Under the pieces are notes generated by a model. The model saw only the letters and a program-made list of their open reading frames with translations, was not told where the DNA came from and ran no database searches. The translations under genes were made by a program, and so were the position numbers. 64,000 nucleotides of DNA from Ulva prolifera (Eukaryota; Chlorophyta; Ulvophyceae; Ulvales; Ulvaceae): the NCBI GenBank assembly GCA_023078555.1, contig CM041197.1, positions 7,968,842 through 8,032,841 of the forward strand. Direction: 5' to 3'. Positions within the stretch are counted from its first letter, which is position 1. Every line of letters begins with the position of its first letter. This document shows, piece by piece, positions 20,169-31,034 of the stretch.

Positions 20169-20192
20169 TGAGCACTATATAAATAGTGCTCA
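20169..20192. other. Palindrome enclosing a TATA-like sequence
   Basis: The arms TGAGCACTAT and ATAGTGCTCA flank ATAA, placing TATATAAAT at the centre of a 24-bp inverted repeat. It could be a promoter inside a dyad or only a chance hairpin, since no gene was found directly downstream. Confidence 0.4.
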
Positions 20193-20439
20193 TATATGCA
20201 TAGGTGTATACATGTGGCAGTAGTGGCGTGCTCGTCCACGTGACCGCTGGGACACCAGCAGCTCTATAGACCAAATGTCACAAACTGTAACATAGTATTG
20301 AATCAGCATACGCATCAACTTGCCGATGATACTATGAAAGAGTCATGGTGGTGTCACGGTGTGTGGATGGCTGGATGGCTGCGTACATGTCGGTCGTTGC
20401 AATTGGAGGCACCGTGGCCACGGGTTACGCTGGTCATGG

Positions 20440-20665
20440 CTGTGGCGTTGGTGCGTCAGGCCAGGTTTGCGGGAACGTCTATGCGATGCTCGCTGGTGCC
20501 GCGGTGCTGACCGCCTCGGTGCCCCTCGATCCTTGTAAAACACATACACACCCACCCACACGCACAAACAGCCACTCACACACGCACACAAACACCTCAT
20601 GTGGCCCTTAAGGAAGCTTCAATCTCAGAAAACCCCAACCGCATGTGTGGCCGGGGCAGCTCAGC
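20440..20665 (+). repeat. Dispersed repeat of the CTTGTAAAACA subfamily, copy 1
   Basis: The copy runs from a GGTGC-containing block through CCTTGTAAAACAC, a CA-rich stretch with CACACAAACACC, then AATCTCAGAAAACCCCAAC and TGGCCGGGGCAGC. The same order of blocks recurs at 29800-29935. The CTTGTAAAACA part resembles the LINE tail CTTGTAACACA, so it is probably a related subfamily. Confidence 0.55.
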
Positions 20666-20739
20666 TTGGTCAGCTTAGTATGTGTTGCAGAGATCAAGGC
20701 AGCGAGGGTGCGTCTCCAGCTACGTCTGTACCTACCCCC

Positions 20740-20935
20740 GCCCTTATTTTGCCCTTGGAAAGTGACATGTCGCCCTTACTGTCGCCCTTAGATTTCGCCC
20801 TTATTTGGGGTGGCACTTTTTGAAGCCTAATTAAGGGCGGCATGATTTAACGAATGGCAAAAGTAAGGGCGACATGTGAATCATTATTCCGGCAATACTG
20901 TAAGGGCGGAGCCCCCTTAATTGACCATTTTATTT
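20740..20935. repeat. AAGGGCG repeats with inverted arms, MITE-like
   Basis: CGCCCTTA occurs repeatedly on the left side (about 20745-20802) and TAAGGGCG on the right (about 20832-20917). ACATGTCGCCCTTACT near 20767 pairs with AGTAAGGGCGACATGT near 20865. The A/T-rich centre and mirrored arms look like a small non-autonomous DNA transposon or its remnant, but no target-site duplication was identified. Confidence 0.5.
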
Positions 20936-21157
20936 ATTAACATAATCGGGCGCCCGCCCTTCTGAGGCAGGTACGCTGAACCAGATATGCTACGGCGGAT
21001 CCGCTCTACCCACAAGGGCGGGGAGCATCCGCCGTAAAAAAAAAGTGCCCACGCACAGCTGATGCGGATTGGCTGCACGGTCTGCACCATCCGCATCAAC
21101 CAGCAGTGTGGTGCACCTGCGTGTGGCATGATGCTGCAACGAGCGGGATGCAATCGA

Positions 21158-21311
21158 GGCCGTTGGCTTGTGCGTGACGAGGGATGTGCTGCACCACATC
21201 CCACGACACGCACGAGCCTGCGGACATGATTAATGCAATCGAATCCGCTGGCTTCTGCGTGACGAGGGATGTGCTGCAGCACATCCCTCGTCACGCACAA
21301 GCCAACGGCCA
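21158..21311. repeat. Nested tandem and inverted repeats with a perfect 42-bp palindrome
   Basis: A unit with GGCTTGTGCGTGACGAGGGA and TGTGCTGCA occurs at about 21164 and again at 21250. Each unit is followed by an inverted partner. The second forms a perfect 42-bp palindrome at 21256-21297 centred on CTGCAG. An outer arm pair, GGCCGTTGGCTTGTGCGTGA at 21158 and its complement ending at 21310, encloses the whole block. Confidence 0.85.
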
Positions 21312-22576
21312 TGGTTGCTGCACGTCCATGTGACGGTTGATCCGCCTCGTTGAATTGCATGCCGAAACAAGGTCAAGAGTCATCAAGGTCAAGAGTCTGT
21401 CAATAAACACAGGCTTCGCTTCTTGTTGCATCGTTAGGCTCCAGTCCGATGACAGCGTCTTGCAACTCGCTGACGTTGTGTGTCTCAATGGCCATGTCAG
21501 CGCGTTTTGCCACTTGTACCCGTTCTATGAACCTGCAGTACGGATGTATTGTCAGACTGAAGGATAGAATGCAACGAAATCATGGCACGTGACTCAGTTG
21601 TGACAGTGGTGAACCTCGTTCCGCATTCACGACATGACAGGTTACTTGACGTGAGAATATGCGTTGATGGTGGCTCGCACCATCCTTGAATCGTTGAATG
21701 CCTCTTCCTGTCTCACGCTTCGTACAGTTCGTGCCTGTTCTCCTGTCGGTTCTGGTACCTGCGGTCCACCGCGCAATCAAACCAGTCGCCACTGTTACAA
21801 CGCTGCAGCGATCATCCACGGTCTGGTCACGTTGGACGGTGTAGGTTACATATGTGTTTGACTGTCCCAGGCACTATGGTATTGTGGCCTGCGGCAACTA
21901 CAAGCCACCATCAACGAAACTAACACCGTGCAACCTCGCATCCAACGTCGAATTGCCGGCAGTCAGCGCTGGCGAGACTTACAAAAGCCTGCAGGTGCTT
22001 TTGTGCGTGGTCTCAACAGGCAGATCGACTGTGGATGTGGCGTGTCAGGAACAACAACGGGGTCGGCATTGTGTTCCTACCTCGGTCAGACACACCTGCA
22101 CCGGCAGCATGGAAATGTAGGTACTGTACCTTGCTTGTGTGTTGATTGGCCGACGTCTCTCGGGCTAGCATCTGCGCCGTTTTAGTTACCGAACGCGCAG
22201 GTCCGTTGACCGTGGAGACGCTGACGAGAATTGATGCGGTTCGATATACGTGAAACTCAAGAGCCATTACAAGCAGACAAAGTGACAGGCTTGCCGGATA
22301 GGCGTGCATGATGAACCTATAACATGACACTGCGAGCGGGGCCACAACGGTGCAGTACACTGTCGCGCTTTGGAGGTCCAAGCCACCCTCGATACGTCGT
22401 GCGCGTGCACCGAACATCCATCAAGCTGCCGGCGATCGCACGCACACGATCATCGACCTAAAAATCGAGTTGGTTGATGTGTATGAGTGGACATGTCATT
22501 CATTGCTGATTTTGGGGACCTCCGTTACTGCTCAACGCTGATTCCAGTGCCTCGCGCCTGCTTGCTGTTCCTGATT
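21312..22576. other. No recognisable gene
   Basis: Short open frames on both strands lack motifs. The segment probably contains the promoter and leader of the orphan gene that starts at 22577, but I see no clear TATA box. Confidence 0.35.
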
Positions 22577-25500
22577 ATGGCTTCGATAGTGTTCTCCTCA
22601 CCAGGTCGCCCTGGTAGTCGGGGCGATTTTTCAAATGACAGTGGCTCGGACGGAGAAGACGATGTGGCTCCTGCGACTGGCACTGCGGATCAAGGGTTCA
22701 CGGCTGCAGCCATGTACAAGTTGTGGACAGAGGACGTCTGCACGATATTGCTCGAGTTAGGTCTTAACACGGATGATATGCCTATGATGATAGAGGCAGC
22801 TCAATCTGTGTGTCACCGCATGATTCACTGGATTGAAACCTCACCCCAGGTACCTGTACTTGCCTTGTCACTCTCGCCATCCCCCTGTGTGGCCCACTGC
22901 TTTGCAGAAGACAGTTGACAAGTGTCTCAATTAGCTCAGTCATTGCAGTCGATGAGGTGCTAATCTAGGGTGTCTGCCGGCGCAGGGAGTTCCGCGTGAA
23001 GACGTCATGCGCCAAAAGTTCAAGGTAGTGATCAACAGTTGCAGCACTAGGCTGCATATGTATGTGGGTGCCTTTTCGGCGCCAACGCCAGCATCCCTCT
23101 TGGCGGGCTGTGACAAACTGCTGCGTGGGTTGTGCGAGCCTGGTGGATTTTTCGAGGACCTCACAAAACGCCTGTTTGGTGTGTCCGCCACTGATGTTTT
23201 GCGTGTTATTCCAAGCGTTGCTCCCACCGGTGCTTCCACCCATGCGTCCCTACCGCTTTGTGGTGGGGGGGGGGGGGAGGGGGGGGGGGGTGATTCTGCG
23301 GCAACTGCTGGCGACACCTTCACCACTGGAGCTGCTGCCCCTCCACTTGACACATGCCTAGGTCCGATGCGGTCTCTTCCGACTGGGCTGTCCATCGTTC
23401 AAAAGGCAGGTTGTCACGGGCACATTCAGTTTGGATTCAGTGATCCGACTCAGCTCGGGCTTCTCCTTGCATCGGTCGTGAATGTCAACTTGACCTGGGA
23501 AGAGAAGAAGCCCAACACGTCCCCTGTCATACTGAGTGCGATCAATGAGATCAAACGGCACCCGCTGTTCTCGCTGCGCCGGACTTACAATGACAAAGTC
23601 GAACCCGCTGCATGGTGCGGGATTGCAGCTTGTTACGTGACTGGATATTGTTGCTGCCGACTGGAGTATGTCCACTTCCCCTCTAATGAGCTGTCGCCGA
23701 ACATAGTAAACCGTGTTTCCAGGTTCAGGTCATCTGCGCAGATTTCCCTGGCTGTGGTGTACCTTATTGGACAGCGTCAGTTGTTCACACATGGCGTGTG
23801 CTCGCAGCTGCCACCTGTCGTGTGGGCCATATTATTCGGTGCCATGACAGATTCCTCCGGTTTGTGTCCAGAGACGAAGTTCTACCCTCAAATGGTGCGT
23901 CATAGCTTCATGATTAAGATGCACCGGCATCAATGCGTCACCAGCCAACCTTCCTGTACTGAATGTGTAGGTACACCGGCTTTCAGCAGAGGACATTGGT
24001 ATGCTGACTGCATCTACTCTGTCTAAATCATTGCGAGCCGCACAGGGTGTGGTCCCAGATGGTTGTAAGACCCAATTTCCAGATTATTTCAAATACTTGC
24101 TTTTTACGAGTGTCAAGACTACTCCAGTGGAACATTTGTTCGACAGGTTGAAGGAGCAACTCCAGAGTAATATTCTCTTTCCTTGGCTGTGCAATGTTGC
24201 GCTGCTGTGGGTGACATGAACTAGAAACTAACGAAAATGTTGTGCCTGTATAGATCTAACCCACAATTTCAAGGAATATGCTTGCCAACAGGTGATGCGC
24301 CAGGCTCCAATCGCTACGGTTCGCAATGCGCTGAATGAGAAGGGTGCGGGGGGACCAGTCACTATCCCCGAGATGCTGGACGCCATGGAAACCAAGGCTG
24401 TGGCTGATCGCGAGAAGCAAAGCAAGGATCCCATCCTGAAGTTGGCCTCAAGAGTGTACCCTGAGGCCGAGCTTCGAGCAGCTGGTGTGCGGCCATTCTG
24501 GTGTTGGCACTGCCTCATGATTTTGGTCTCAGACTGTACATGCGCTCCAACGGCTCTATACCTGGTCCAGCAGTGTTCGGTTTCATGTAGACCACTGCAT
24601 GCTCGAGGCCGACCTCCTCGCTCAGGCTTTGCACGGGATTTTCTCCAACGGTGACGATGGTATCTTGGCCGGGCCCATGGTCCTGCTCATGCTTGCGTGG
24701 CTGACCAAACAAACTGACAAGATTCAGGTGGTGACTACACTTGATGAAGGCGGTCACCAGCCGGTCCGTGCTATCCTAGCTACTGGTCGTGATGGGTGGT
24801 GCCCACCCACACTATCATTCTCAGTGCTGTGTTGGGGTCTGACGCAGGTGCGGCACTCATGGATGCTGAGTACTGTTTGTGGCGATAAACGTGCAAACTA
24901 CAGCAAACTACATGCAATGGATTTCTTGCAGGTAGTCAAGATTGTGTGTGGGGGGGGGTGCCCAGAATAACTCAGATGTTCCCTTGCAGAACGGGGTGAT
25001 TTGTTATGCCTATGCTGTCCTTCGCGGGGCTGATCCCCGAACGAAGGATTCAATCGTGCAGACGCTGATTCCCGAGTGGGACCCAGATGCTGAGATATTA
25101 TCAGACGTTGGCCGACTGTTATATGCCCATGCTCTGGATGGCAGGCACACAAACGCAATCCAGCTTCTGCCAATGCCAGCGGACTTCTCCTGTTGGTGTG
25201 CAGAGGCGTTGCATCCTGACACTTACACTGGCGTCTTGCAGATCAAGCTGTCAGCCTCATCAAATGACTCCACCGCGCCGGCCAATGACAATTCTACCGA
25301 AGTGACGTGTCCAGCCACGACCTCTCATAGGGATTCTACCAGCCCGTTGGCTCTGGTCAACGCTCCCCCGCCAACCGGAGACTCCGACAACATGGTGGCG
25401 GCTTCCGTTGCTGCCCCTGCCGCACAGTTCGTGAAGATGGCGCTCAGTGGTACGCCCTTGACATCAGCTCAGCACACTGTCCATGTCTCACTCCAGTCAC

Positions 25501-26080
25501 CTGGTGGTGTACGGCAGCTGTTGTCGAATGTGCTTCTTCTTTGAACTTCTGCAGTGCGTTTGACTGCCACGTACATACATCAGTATTGTATTGGCCTGAC
25601 TCGACCTCTGTCATGGCGAGCCTTCCGGGGTATTGATCGCTTCGCACTGTTGCGACAAGAGGCGCTTACTAGCAGTCATATCAAGTTTTGATAGCTTTTG
25701 CAGACATCCTAGACCTTCAACACGGCGATGGTGACAGTGGCGATGAGGCCGACCAAGGTCCTCGCAAGACCAAGACCCTGAAGACAATGGCCTCTGTTCT
25801 GCGTGGCCGCTTTGGACGCAATAGCCGTCATCGCAGTACACGGGCTCTGCATGCTCACACCAATTACCTCAGGAAGTCAGTGAAGAAATTGATGACGCAG
25901 GCGAAAGGAGCTACTGGCCCCGACGAGCGGGAGAGGATCCTGAAAAGAGCTCAAAGCATCACCCAGGGATGTGATGCGATGACAGCCTATCACGCTAGTA
26001 GGGGAGGGGCGTCCATTGCCTTCCTGGAGTGGATCCGGGCAGCCAAGGCCAGTTGGCCGTGGCCAGGATACGGACCGTGA
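22577..26080 (+). CDS. Orphan multi-exon gene, unknown function
   Basis: Proposed exons are 22577-22849, 22986-23966, 24046-24210, 24292-24484, 24591-24763, 24990-25503 and 25704-26080, with compatible phases, for about 891 residues. The start ATG (MASIVFSS) precedes an acidic Ser/Asp stretch (SNDSGSDGEDD). The middle has helix-rich and Cys-rich segments such as AWCGIAACYVTGYCCC, and the last exon is basic (RGRFGRNSRHRSTRALHAH). I recognise no family. Codons end in A or T far more often than in the kinase or clpX exons, so the gene may be transferred, young or carried by a mobile element. Exon 2 contains a G13-A-G12 run encoding Gly5-Glu-Gly4. The ends of exons 3 and 5 are uncertain, with alternatives at 24166 and 24727. 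Confidence 0.65.
23265..23290 (+). repeat. Poly-G tract inside a coding exon
   Basis: Thirteen G, one A and twelve G lie within exon 2 of the orphan gene and encode a Gly-rich linker. Runs of this length slip easily, so the reading frame may vary between alleles or the assembly length may be wrong. Confidence 0.85.
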
Positions 26081-26390
26081 TTTGGCTCAGCGGTTCTGCT
26101 TTAATGTTAGAATGGTGACTGTACTGCCGATGGCTGGTGACTGTTGTACCGCTTTCAAAATGTTTGTAATGCTATTTTGCAGTGTCAATGTCAAAAGAGG
26201 ATGAGCCTTCTCTACTCCATGAACCTGATGATAGTATTATCCAGCGTGCACAGTTAGATTCACGACATATTAGTGCTGTTTATCTGACTCGAGTTTTACA
26301 GTGAGTATTACAAGTGACATCAGCCTGGGGCGTGGCTCCCTCGTAGCCACATGGCGAGTTTTGCGCCTATGCTGCCCATGAAGTGGAAAG

Positions 26391-26502
26391 GACCAAATAT
26401 TAGATCGGTGTCCGGGTATTCGTCAATCCGAGATGACAAAATAATATATTCTGATCACTATGGGATGACGCGATTTCCGGACAGCATTATATTATTTGGT
26501 CA
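26391..26502. repeat. Imperfect fold-back element, about 112 bp
   Basis: GACCAAATA...GGTGTCCGG at 26391 pairs imperfectly with CCGGACAGC...TATTTGGTC ending at 26502. The A/T-rich interior and short arms resemble a small MITE. Target-site duplications were not obvious. Confidence 0.45.
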
Positions 26503-26509
26503 TTTACGT

Positions 26510-28150
26510 GCTTGACAGCACCTTCAGGTAGTGGCTACGAGGGTACATGTCGAGGCAGGCTGCTCTACTGCACGGTCTGCACGATCGTCGAGTATCAGCA
26601 ACGATCAAGCTCTGGCAAGCGGGAGATAATCAGATGATGTCTACTCTTGAATAGGCAATCGTCAGCAGCAGGCGAAGAGCGCCTTGGTGATTGTGGCTGC
26701 CATGTGCTGCATAGCAGCCTGTGGACTCTAGCTCGCATCCCACTGCTATATCCGCCAAAGCCAACCTCACAAAACTTTGCATGGTTAATTTGAGAATTTT
26801 TGGAGTGGTTCTCCCGGCTTTTCATGACTTGAACGAGAATAAACAGAAATGCCAGTGAAAGCCCAGATCTCTGCACAGTGCCCAGAATCCCGAAACAGCC
26901 GCGAATCTCATTCGTCAGGTCACAAATTAAGGGGATGCCGGGGAGTAAGTTTGGCTGTCCCCATTTTCTTTTTCAACTTAGATCAACTCAGACCCGAGGC
27001 CAATGCATCTACAGTCTCTTCCAGACCACAGTTGTTCTGCAAAAATGCACCAGCGATATACACGAGACATGGTGGGGTAGGCGGAGACGTTGTCCTTGAA
27101 GATGCCAGTGTGCGCTATCACGTGTTGGTGCGGCAGCAAGAGTGAATGGTATTGGTCGACACAATGCAAACCCACTTGAGTGTGTGCAGAACGAGATACA
27201 TCAAGTAGCAATCTGCCCGTTCACAAGACCAGACCTCCTCCAATATCACTAGCCTTGGAGGCTGACCCTGTTTACACAAACACTAGCCTACAGCACCAGC
27301 ATCATCATCCTCATCATCGATATCTAGTTGTCCAGGATTCACTAGGAGATTCAATCGAAATTGATGGAAGCCAGACAGTAGATGACCCTGGCTACGAGCG
27401 AATCGTGCCCAAAGGCCCCTGGTCTGGCTTGACCTACTGCTGCTGGCAGGCTCCCAACCTGCCTTTCGCCTGGAGCACGCGAAATCTGGCATGACAGACA
27501 CCGGTGTTGCAGACACCAGAGTCGATAGCACCTCGCAGTATGCCCGCCCAGCATAAGCGTCATCACTTCTGAATCGCCCAGCAGTGAACGCTCGCAAAGC
27601 AGCTCTAGCTCCACTCACGGCACGTGCACGAACAGCACGTTGGTGGGCCTTTCCCTGCTCTTGGGGACCATTGCCACCAGGGCGTGCCGCTCTGAAGGCA
27701 CTGATCTTAGAACGGATTGAACTGTTCAGTGCACCATACCCTTCCGGGTCCCCCCCCTCCCCAACACGGGCCCACGCCAGGCGGTCGCATCCAGCTACAG
27801 CAGCTAGGGGATCAATCCTTTTGGCAGCTTTGGTAGGGGTGGAACCTGTTGCCGGATACAGAGCACTCGGGCATAGGCGATGACACCACCTGATGAAGGA
27901 CACAGTGGATGACTTTACGTAGATTGGAGAGCCTTCCGTTCCAACATTTTCCGGTATGTAGTACGGCTGGAACGCATGATCCTCCTGTTGTTAAGTAATG
28001 ATGCATCCCTGCTAGCACAGCTGCGTATTGCTTGCGAACGATTGTGTTGCGCTGATCTCAAGGCGCCAATGTAGGGGACAATGAACCGATGTCTGTCAAG
28101 GTTATACATCCAAAGCAGTACTGAAAACTGAGACTCATGAACATGCCGTT
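26510..28150. other. Mostly anonymous sequence, one weak open frame
   Basis: The minus strand carries a 206-codon open frame (27903-27283) rich in Ala, Arg and Ser (for example SKISAFRAARPGG) that could be a decayed gene. It has no recognisable domain, and its end is an acidic DIDDEDDD encoded by CATCATCCT repeats. I see nothing else. Confidence 0.3.
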
Positions 28151-28179
28151 TGTATCCTGCGATGTGCTTCTGTTCTTAC

Positions 28180-28812
28180 ACGAGCCTATGGACTCCAGTT
28201 AGCGGAGGCCAGTTAGCGGCTGCATGTGATCACATCACTAACATCCACATGAGGGCTATCTCAGCACACCGACAGGCACGAGCACTGGCATCACCAGCCC
28301 AGCTGTATTCGTGGCCAGTTAGCGTGACAGCCCATTTGCAAAGAGGCTGGTGAATAGTTTGATGTATCTCTGCTGGCCATAATACCAGTGGCTGCATGTG
28401 ATCACATCACTGCCATCCACAGGAGGGCTATCTCAGCACACCGTCAGGCACGAGCACTGGCATCACCAGCCCAGCTGAATTCGTGGCCAGTTAGAGTGAC
28501 AACCCCTTTGCAAAGACACTGGTGAATAGTTTGATGTATCTCTGCTGGCCAGAATACCAGTGGCTGCATGTGATCACATCACTGCCATCCACAGGAGGGC
28601 TGTCTCAGCACACCGTCAGGCACGAGCACTTGCATCACCAGCCCAGCTGTACTCGTGGCCAGTTAGCGTGACAACCCCTTTGCAAAGAGGCTGGTAAATC
28701 GTGTGAAGCATCTCTGCTGGCCAGAATACCAGCGGCTGCATGTGATCACATCACTGACATCCACAGGAGGGCTATCTCAGCACACCGACAAGCACTTGCA
28801 TCATCTGCACAG
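28180..28812. repeat. Tandem array with a 172-bp period, about 3.6 units
   Basis: TGCATGTGATCACATCACT recurs at 28221, 28393, 28565 and 28737, exactly 172 bp apart. Each unit also contains GAGGGCTATCTCAGCACACC, a CAGCCCAGCTG block and CTGGCCAGAATACCAG. The identity between units is high. The fourth unit decays after about 75 bp. Confidence 0.92.
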
Positions 28813-28814
28813 CC

Positions 28815-29790
28815 GTCCTCGTGTCCATCCGGTGTTTCCATAACCACATGGCCAGGGGGACTGATCTCCAAAGCGCCCGCAGTGGCACTCTCATTTAGTA
28901 CGAAGAGCACAGGCATCACTTGCCGCAAGCAGTGTCGTAAGATGTCTGCAACTGTCCGTAGCCGTAGACGCTCGCGCCTGTGGTTCATACAGTTTCCAAA
29001 ATCTCCATTGCAGATTGGTGAAGCATGATGTGCCCGAGCTTCCAAATGGCTATGCCGCAGCGATGGTTTGCCCTGCTCGTCCCTGAACACCGTTGCAGCC
29101 GTATATTGCCGATTTTAACATACATATAATTTGCGCTGTATAATCAGATCGTGGCGCGATCTGTGCGTGTGGGGCCTGTTCATAGACCAGATGCTCCAGT
29201 AGCCCGCTTCGCGATGGCGCATGATGAGCTCCGCTAGAGACAACACGTCATAAAACTTTGAGCAAATTGGTAAACATGTTCATAGTAGGTTTAATTTTGT
29301 ATCACTGACGGATTAGCTTCTAGCGGTGACACGCAGCCGTCCTAAGCTCTGCCCAAGTGTGTCCTCAGGCTGATTGACCTCCAGAAATGCCGCGAGTCTC
29401 CAGAGCCCAAGTTAAGCCTGAATGAAACCAAATATGTTCCCATGAAAGGATATACACGCTTTGATCGCGCTGTTCGTGAGCATCGTAACAGCGCCGGCCG
29501 ACCGAGTCATCCTCGAAGACAGGCACAGTGCAACTGCGTCCGTAGACCACAACGAACCGGATAAAGCATATCATGCGTCAATATCATATTGAACATGGTC
29601 ATTTCGGTTGAAATCACATCAAAAGGCGACTGTTTCTGCTCCGACCTATCCGCCCTTGTCAGGCCCGCCCTTGTAACATGAGCCAGGACGTGTACAGACG
29701 TAGTGGGTTTCTATCACTAGCTATAGTAGGTTGTGTGCGGGCGCGTTGTGCGTGGGTGACACGCGCCTGCCATGCGTACATGGGGCTGTG
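28815..29790. other. No recognisable gene
   Basis: No coding exon, RNA gene or clear repeat was identified between the 172-bp array and the next dispersed repeat. A CTTGTAACA string near 29669 may be a remnant of a LINE tail. Confidence 0.35.
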
Positions 29791-29794
29791 GTGT

Positions 29795-29935
29795 ACTTGC
29801 ACGTTGCCCTGGCGGCGGTTCCGGCCACTCAGGCTTTGACCTTGTAAAACATCCCATGTGCACACAAACACCCCACACGAACGCAAAATCTCAGAACACC
29901 CCCATCGCACGCACGGCCGGGGCGGCCCACCATGA
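29795..29935 (+). repeat. Dispersed repeat of the CTTGTAAAACA subfamily, copy 2
   Basis: The blocks GGCGGTTCCGGCC, GACCTTGTAAAACA, CACACAAACACC, AATCTCAGAA and ACGGCCGGGGCGGCC appear in the same order as in 20440-20665. Two copies on the same strand 9 kb apart show that this is a family. Confidence 0.55.
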
Positions 29936-30344
29936 TACTGCTCGAGCGATCGGCCGACGCCGGGCGCACGAAGTCCAGGGAGCCCTGGCCTACATGTACA
30001 CACTCGCACCCATCCCCTCACTCCCTCAACAGGAGCAAGGCCTCCCCGGCGCAGCGCTCCCTCACCAATGCCACGGGCACATCATACGGGGCCCGGCAGC
30101 AGAGACCTGACCCGAGAGATCTGAGAGGGCCTCCGGAGTCCGGAGGGGCGGCCTGCATGAGGACTGGCCGCTGCCGCTGCTGCTGGGCCACATGGAGCAC
30201 CTGACTCAGTCTCCTCGGAGGGCCTCGGGGTGGTGTGGGGGTGGTGTCGCACCAGGTGTGGCGCCAGGCAATGCCGGTGCCGCCATGGGGGCGGGAACGT
30301 AGGCCCACGCACTGGCAGCATTAGTGGAGGATGCGACAGCGGCA

Positions 30345-30567
30345 GCGTGTGAGTGTTACAAGGACAAAGGTGGCGAGGCGGGCAGCACCGCGAAAGAAGC
30401 AAGCAGAGCAAGCACACATCGAGACTCCCACGCACGCAACACACATGAAACTCACCACGTTCTCAGCAAACGACACAGATCCGCAGACCGCCGAGTACAC
30501 CCCCACATACGCACACACAAACACAATTGTTTACGCCCCAAACACAACGCCCCGCGGCAGCGTGCGT

Positions 30568-30568
<1 letters not shown>
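30345..30568 (-). mobile_element. LINE-family 3' tail (second copy next to a decayed LINE)
   Basis: The minus strand ends CCGCCTCGCCACCTTTGTCC then TTGTAACACTC, with a G/T-rich upstream part. It shares CAGCAAACGACACAGATCCG and AGACCGCC (plus-strand view) with the copy at 31035-31250, so both belong to one subfamily. A long poly-G (plus strand) adjoins it. Confidence 0.65.
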
Positions 30569-30606
<38 letters not shown>

Positions 30607-30615
30607 CGGGGGGGG
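30569..30615. repeat. Homopolymer G38-C-G8
   Basis: Thirty-eight consecutive G residues are followed by one C and eight G. The length is unlikely to be stable or exactly sequenced. On the LINE sense strand it is poly-C. Confidence 0.9.
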
Positions 30616-31034
30616 TCCATGAGACAAAGAGCGGGCGCGGCTGAGCCGGGGGTGGCTATAGCTGGGGAGTTGGGCCGCGCTGCGGCATGGGAGGGTGGCC
30701 GTGGGCCTGCGGTGGGGTACGTGCACCATGTCCATGGTGGGGATACCATATGCATGGCCAGAGGAGTCTGCGTAGCCGCGGCGGCGACACCGAGCGGGGC
30801 AGCGCCCGGGCGCGTGGGGGCAGCCGCAGGGTTGGCAGAGTATGCAGTCTGGGCGCCGAGAAGGGATGCCACAGTGTGGCGTCGGCGGAGGCCTTGGTGG
30901 CTGAGGATGCGGTGGCCTGTGACAGGTGAGCCGGTGTCAGGCCGCGCAGACCCGGGAGGCTGTGGCGGAGGCCGCGCGGCGTGCCTGTTTGCACCATCAT
31001 GATGTGGCGCCGCAGAGCCGTCGACGCAGTGCCT

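Noticed and set aside
28180..28812. CRISPR-like repeat array
   Set aside because: Units are 172 bp and contiguous without unique spacers, in a eukaryotic window.
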